From: a virus
DNA: 24,650 nt
Virus record (IMG/VR): IMGVR_UViG_3300008517_000730
Span: 1 to 24,650 of that record
Reading direction: 5' to 3' (one strand)
A model generated the notes under the pieces. It was not told the DNA's origin. It saw only the letters and a list, made by a program, of their open reading frames with translations, and ran no database searches. The position numbers and the translations under genes are program-made. Positions within the stretch are counted from its first letter, which is position 1, and every line of letters begins with the position of its first letter. Of this stretch, positions 21,404-24,650 are shown piece after piece.

Positions 21404-22372
21404 TTACGCAACAGCAGCGGCTGCTTCAGCAGCGGCTTGCTTTGCCTCTTCAGCCTTCGTTGCGGCGCGATCAGCAGCGCGCTTCTTTTTAAGCTCATTA
21501 ACCGCTTGCTTCTTTGCTTCAGCCTTAGTGCGCTGAACTTCAACACTATTAGGATCAAGATTCAACACCCAAGCGACACCAAGAGCAAAACCGTCGATCG
21601 CGGTTTTGACTTTACAAGATCGAATTAGCTCAGGACCAATCGTAGGATTTTCAAGCTCATTCTTAAGTTCACTCATCTTTTGAACACGTGCAATAGGAAT
21701 GAACTCGGCCGGCGCAGCCCTTTTACCAGCTCGCGCCGCGTCACGCAATTCCTTAGCTCGCGCATTAATAGTCGGAATAAATTCTTCAACACCCATTGTT
21801 ATTGCCTGATCGACAAAGTGAGGTTGCTCACCTTGCGGGAGCTTAGCCAAAGCAATAGCATTACTAACCTTGATTTTACCATCATCTACCATCTTCGCAA
21901 TCGGATCCGCCAACTTCAAAAGCCCAAGACGTGAAGATACCCACGCTCCACTCTTAGCCAATCGAGCAGCGAGATCAGCGATTGTCATAGTAGGATTAAC
22001 TGAAAGTACGCGATTCAACTGCTTAGTATATTCAACCGCGCGTGTTTCAGCCTTATGCACATTGGCCATAATCTGCGCTTCATAGACTTCCACATCACTA
22101 ATATCTTTGACAAGTACGGGAACCTCAACTAGACCCACATCAAGCGCCGCAGAATAACGATGAAGACCGTCGATTAGTTCATAATACGCAATGATTTCAC
22201 CATCAATATTTTCTTCACGTCTACGCACACTAAACGGATTCAATAGACCAACACTAGCAACCGAATCACGCAAACCAATGAACTTTTCGGATTCGCGATC
22301 AACTGCGCGTAAAGCAACAGGATTCTCACGAATATCTGCCACTTTTACAACTGATACAACAACCTTACTCAT
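21404..22372 (-). CDS. ParB/Spo0J-like protein 1 (322 aa)
   Basis: ParB N-terminal domain with IDGLHRYSAAL (67-77, in place of GHRR), then ANVHKAETRAVEYTKQLNRV and a helix-turn-helix MTIADLAARLAKSGAWVSSRL. The C-terminal 50 residues are Ala/Lys-rich (AKKQAVNELKKKRAADRAAT, ending AAAEAAAAVA), a basic low-complexity tail of the DNA-compacting kind. First gene leftward of the divergent palindromic region, so it is a natural candidate to bind the repeats there. Start ATG 22372 has AAGGAG 6 nt upstream. No ParA is present. GC is a little higher than in neighbours. Confidence 0.85.
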   Translation of the reverse strand: MSKVVVSVVKVADIRENPVALRAVDRESEKFIGLRDSVASVGLLNPFSVRRREENIDGEIIAYYELIDGLHRYSAALDVGLVEVPVLVKDISDVEVYEAQIMANVHKAETRAVEYTKQLNRVLSVNPTMTIADLAARLAKSGAWVSSRLGLLKLADPIAKMVDDGKIKVSNAIALAKLPQGEQPHFVDQAITMGVEEFIPTINARAKELRDAARAGKRAAPAEFIPIARVQKMSELKNELENPTIGPELIRSCKVKTAIDGFALGVAWVLNLDPNSVEVQRTKAEAKKQAVNELKKKRAADRAATKAEEAKQAAAEAAAAVA

Positions 22373-22404
22373 GTACAACTCCTTGGAAAATTGATGGCAA
22401 AATC

Positions 22405-22430
22405 ATTTGATTTAATTCAAAATCAAATCA
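22405..22430 (-). promoter_or_regulatory. Leader hairpin with word TGATTTGATTTT (ParB-1 leader)
   Basis: ATTTGATTT (22405-22413) and AAATCAAAT (22420-22428) form a 9-bp inverted repeat with a 6-nt loop, in the leader of ParB-like gene 1. It includes an exact minus-strand copy of TGATTTGATTTT (22419-22430). Confidence 0.45.
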
Positions 22431-22502
22431 AGTGATTGTAGGGAAACTCCCCACTAACATATATTACGTAAAATACAACTATATTGTGCAATAAAACTGT
22501 AT

Positions 22503-22534
22503 TATATAATGAACACGCGCGCGTTCATTATATA
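22503..22534. repeat. 12-bp palindromic hairpin and alternating purine-pyrimidine tract
   Basis: TATATAATGAAC (22503-22514) pairs with GTTCATTATATA (22523-22534) around ACGCGCGC. The following bases (22531-22553) continue as a strictly alternating purine-pyrimidine run, TATATGCGTGTGTGCGCGTATAC. Such sequence can extrude as a cruciform or turn left-handed when supercoiled. It lies inside the left half of the large inverted repeat and has no matching partner on the right. Confidence 0.75.
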
Positions 22535-22561
22535 TGCGTGTGTGCGCGTATACAGAAATAC

Positions 22562-22649
22562 AATACTACTTCTTTTCCAAGTCCCCCTATATATATACAC
22601 TCTCTTTTCTTTTTATTTTAATAGTAGCAAATAGAAAAGAAGTAGTATT
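22562..22649. repeat. Inner 16-bp inverted repeat
   Basis: AATACTACTTCTTTTC (22562-22577) and GAAAAGAAGTAGTATT (22634-22649) enclose a 56-nt centre with CCCCC, TATATATATA and a pyrimidine-rich TCTCTTTTCTTTTT run. Easy-melting, strand-biased sequence of this kind is common at origins. Confidence 0.8.
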
Positions 22650-22757
22650 TTATAGTTGTAACTCGTTATAATACAGTAACTTAGGAAAAAGATTGCACAA
22701 TATAGTTGTATTTTACGTAATATACATTGAACGGCACACTATTTGCACGGTGTACTT

Positions 22758-22792
22758 TGATTTGATTTTAAGACAATGATATTAAAATCAAA
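22758..22792 (+). promoter_or_regulatory. Leader hairpin with word TGATTTGATTTT (primase leader)
   Basis: TTTGATTTTAA (22761-22771) and TTAAAATCAAA (22782-22792) form a perfect 11-bp stem with a 10-nt loop, 18 nt before the primase start codon. It includes TGATTTGATTTT at 22758-22769. It could hide or expose the RBS, or be a protein-binding site. Confidence 0.5.
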
Positions 22793-22809
22793 CCACTTCA
22801 GGAATTTTG

Positions 22810-24650
22810 ATGGCAAAATCAAAACAGCCCACACCAACTGAAGCATTACGTTCTTTTTTGAACCAGCGCACACATCCCGATTTAGCGTGTATGTATAATT
22901 ACGGGATGGAAGTCCAAGTAAATGTAGCACAAGACGATGGCGAACAAATTCAACAAACAAGTGGTTATACGGGACGTATATGGAGTGGTTATACAGACGG
23001 TTTAACTACTTGGAAATCATTTCGTATTCCTTGGAACGCTGCTACTGAACCTGAATATAATGAAGAAAATAGAGAAATGCGTTTTGATTTGGCCGCGCAT
23101 GCTGAAGGTATAGGAATGACAGGATGGGATTGGCGAAATAAAACATCAAAATGGGTGGCTTTTGATTTTGACAGTATTATTGGACATTCCACTGGATTGA
23201 CTGCTGAAGAACTTGCCGCTGTTGAACATACAGCTTACGATATTCCTTGGATTACAGTAAGAAAATCAACCAGTGGTAGTGGGATTCATTTATATGTTTT
23301 CCTGGATGTATCTACAATTAATCATACAGAACATGCTGCACTCGCGCGTGCAATCCTTGGCAAAATGTCGGCAGAAGCAGGTTTTGATTTTGCCAGTAAA
23401 ATTGATGTTTGTGGCGGGAATATGTGGGTGTGGCACCGTAAAATGACAAAAGAAAATATGGGTTTGCAATTATTGAAACAAGGTGAAAAACTAATTGATA
23501 TTCCTATCAATTGGAGAAATCATCTTACAGTTATAAAAGGAAATAGACGCAAGACACAACCTGAATTCGTTAAAGAACCAGATTTATTCGACGAATTAAC
23601 AAGTCAACGTTCACAAGTCAAATTAGATGATGGACATAGTAGACTTATTGATTATTTGAAAAAAGAAAATTGTCAATGGTGGTGGGATCAAGATCATAAT
23701 ATGTTAGTATGTCATACGTCCGATCTTAAAAGGGCACATACTGAACTTAATTTGCGTGGCATCTTTGATACAATCGCAACAGGTAAAGATCAAAGTGACC
23801 ATAATTGTTTTAGTTTTCCTCGATCACACCCGAAAGGCGCATGGGAAATAAGACGTTATACACCCGGTGTTCAAGAGTCACCTTGTTGGGATGTCGACGC
23901 AAGTGGCTATACACGATGTTATTATAATAGTGAACCGACGCTTAAAATAGCCGCTAATGCGGTTGGTGGCGTGGAAGATGAAAAGGGAAGTTTTCATTTT
24001 AGTGAAGCCGAGGTTGCCTCAAACGTCGCTTTACAATTAGGTGTAGATTTAGCTGTTCCACCGTGGGCGTGTACGCGACCCACTGAATTGAAACAACATC
24101 GAGACGGACGTTTGATTGTAAATATCAAACGTGAATCTACAGATAGAACTCACGATATGTTGAATTGGCATGAGGATAAAAATCAATGGAAAAGAATTTT
24201 TAACGCCCGTATCTCACCCTCTAACACTTTGGAGATCGGTAATTTTGATAATATTGTACGTCATATAACTGATACTGACCATAATGATGTAGGCTGGGTT
24301 ATTAAAGCTAACGGAAAGTGGCAATCTGAACCGTTGAATCATGTCAAAATAGTTTTGAAAGCCAAAGATTTATCCGCTAGAGAAGCGGATTTAGTTCTAG
24401 GACGATGTATAGAAGAGAGTTGGATTTTAGTAAATGAACCGTTTCAAGATGAATACCCAGGTAATAGAACGTGGAATAGATACGCAGTGCAATTAAAGTA
24501 TGCACCGAAACAAGAGAAACCTTTCTTTTGTCCTACTTGGGATTCAGTTTTAGATCATGTAGGCGCTGGTCTTGATATTGCGATCAAAGAGGACGAATGG
24601 TGTAAAGTAAATGGTATTATCACAGGTGGAGATTATTTAAGATGTTGGGT
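22810..24650 (+). CDS. Archaeo-eukaryotic-type primase (AEP) protein, 3' end beyond window
   Basis: Open from ATG 22810 to the right edge with no stop (613 codons seen). AGGAA lies 6 nt before the ATG. The first 230 residues form an AEP-type primase/polymerase domain: FDFDSIIGH (Asp119, Asp121) is motif I, RKSTSGSGIHLYVF (His160) is motif II, and FASKIDVCGGNMWVWHRK (Asp199) is motif III. The next 380 residues (WWWDQDHNMLVCHTSDLKRA, VDLAVPPWACTRPTELKQH, CIEESWILVNEPFQDEY and others) are a long helical/linker region; a helicase (D5/SF3-type) part may lie beyond the window. From memory, similar proteins occur in environmental phages. It would start replication opposite PolA and helicase, reading away from the palindromic region. 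Confidence 0.86.
   Translation, partial: MAKSKQPTPTEALRSFLNQRTHPDLACMYNYGMEVQVNVAQDDGEQIQQTSGYTGRIWSGYTDGLTTWKSFRIPWNAATEPEYNEENREMRFDLAAHAEGIGMTGWDWRNKTSKWVAFDFDSIIGHSTGLTAEELAAVEHTAYDIPWITVRKSTSGSGIHLYVFLDVSTINHTEHAALARAILGKMSAEAGFDFASKIDVCGGNMWVWHRKMTKENMGLQLLKQGEKLIDIPINWRNHLTVIKGNRRKTQPEFVKEPDLFDELTSQRSQVKLDDGHSRLIDYLKKENCQWWWDQDHNMLVCHTSDLKRAHTELNLRGIFDTIATGKDQSDHNCFSFPRSHPKGAWEIRRYTPGVQESPCWDVDASGYTRCYYNSEPTLKIAANAVGGVEDEKGSFHFSEAEVASNVALQLGVDLAVPPWACTRPTELKQHRDGRLIVNIKRESTDRTHDMLNWHEDKNQWKRIFNARISPSNTLEIGNFDNIVRHITDTDHNDVGWVIKANGKWQSEPLNHVKIVLKAKDLSAREADLVLGRCIEESWILVNEPFQDEYPGNRTWNRYAVQLKYAPKQEKPFFCPTWDSVLDHVGAGLDIAIKEDEWCKVNGIITGGDYLRCW

Larger units (their letters stand above)
22460..22724. 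repeat. Nested inverted repeat / candidate origin in the divergent intergenic region
   Basis: The 431-nt stretch between the divergent genes is dominated by this structure. Outer arms: 22460-22492 and 22692-22724, a perfect 33-bp inverted repeat (TATATTACGTAAAATACAAC…). Middle arms: ACTGTATTATA at 22496-22506 with its complement at 22667-22677. Inner arms: 22562-22577 and 22634-22649, 16 bp perfect. All share one centre of symmetry, so the whole 265-nt block can fold as one large interrupted cruciform. The centre is AT-rich with pyrimidine runs. The middle arms each contain an outward-facing TATAAT. Arms read identically toward both flanking operons. Candidate replication origin, two-way promoter/operator or ParB-binding region. 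Confidence 0.85.

Noticed and set aside
22693-22723. Promoter TTGCAC…TAATAT in the right outer arm
   Set aside because: The 19-nt spacer and weak boxes are not enough; kept only as part of the inverted-repeat description.

Overview
This window looks like the early (replication and nucleotide-metabolism) module of a tailed double-stranded DNA bacteriophage, or a provirus of one, from an unidentified and fairly AT-rich bacterial system. The evidence is a dense run of small genes, most joined by 4-nt ATGA/TTGA or TAATG overlaps, together with a family-A DNA polymerase, an archaeo-eukaryotic-type primase, an SNF2-like helicase, an ATP-dependent DNA ligase, several nucleases, ParB-like proteins, a sigma-like factor and two selfish endonucleases. 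No capsid, tail, terminase or lysis gene is recognisable. No tRNA, rRNA or CRISPR array was seen. The host cannot be named from the sequence.

Layout. Nearly everything lies on the minus strand and reads leftward from a divergent intergenic region at 22373-22809. From right to left the first block holds ParB-like protein 1, a conserved phage-type protein, two unknowns, the intein-split helicase, a zinc protein, two tiny membrane proteins, a metallophosphoesterase, ParB-like protein 2, a 51-aa unknown, an HNH endonuclease, PolA, small unknowns, a VRR-NUC nuclease, an Endo VII-like zinc protein, nucleoside diphosphate kinase, two small unknowns, a NYN nuclease and a C39-like protein (8299). A strong sigma-70-type promoter (8236-8264) opens a second unit: a 57-aa basic protein, the sigma-like factor and a 145-aa acidic-tailed protein. 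It ends in an intrinsic terminator (6919-6960). The third block (6905 down to 1) holds two tandem beta-helix paralogues, two unknowns, two tandem sulfotransferase-like paralogues, a heptapeptide-repeat protein, DNA ligase, a small membrane protein, two unknowns, a PD-(D/E)XK nuclease, a frame-broken zinc ribbon, a GNAT acetyltransferase, a small zinc ribbon, a tiny membrane protein and a broken radical SAM gene that runs off the window. Rightward from the divergent region is a large primase gene that runs off the right edge.

How the parts fit. Primase, helicase, PolA, ligase and nucleases form a near-complete replication and recombination kit. NDK and the zinc proteins are accessory. The sigma-like factor with its own host-type promoter suggests a phage-run transcription switch. 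The divergent region has nested inverted repeats (33-, 11- and 16-bp arm pairs, with a 12-bp-arm hairpin inside) and is the best candidate for a replication origin or two-way control site. A 12-nt word, TGATTTGATTTT, occurs in the leaders of all three visible transcription starts.

Main oddities: a radical SAM gene split over several frames in the first 600 bases, a zinc-ribbon gene with one frame break at an AC repeat, an Endo VII-like protein lacking its catalytic residues, two duplicated gene pairs, and at least four membrane proteins of 31-51 aa. The frame breaks could be true decay or sequence errors, and this cannot be settled from the window alone.
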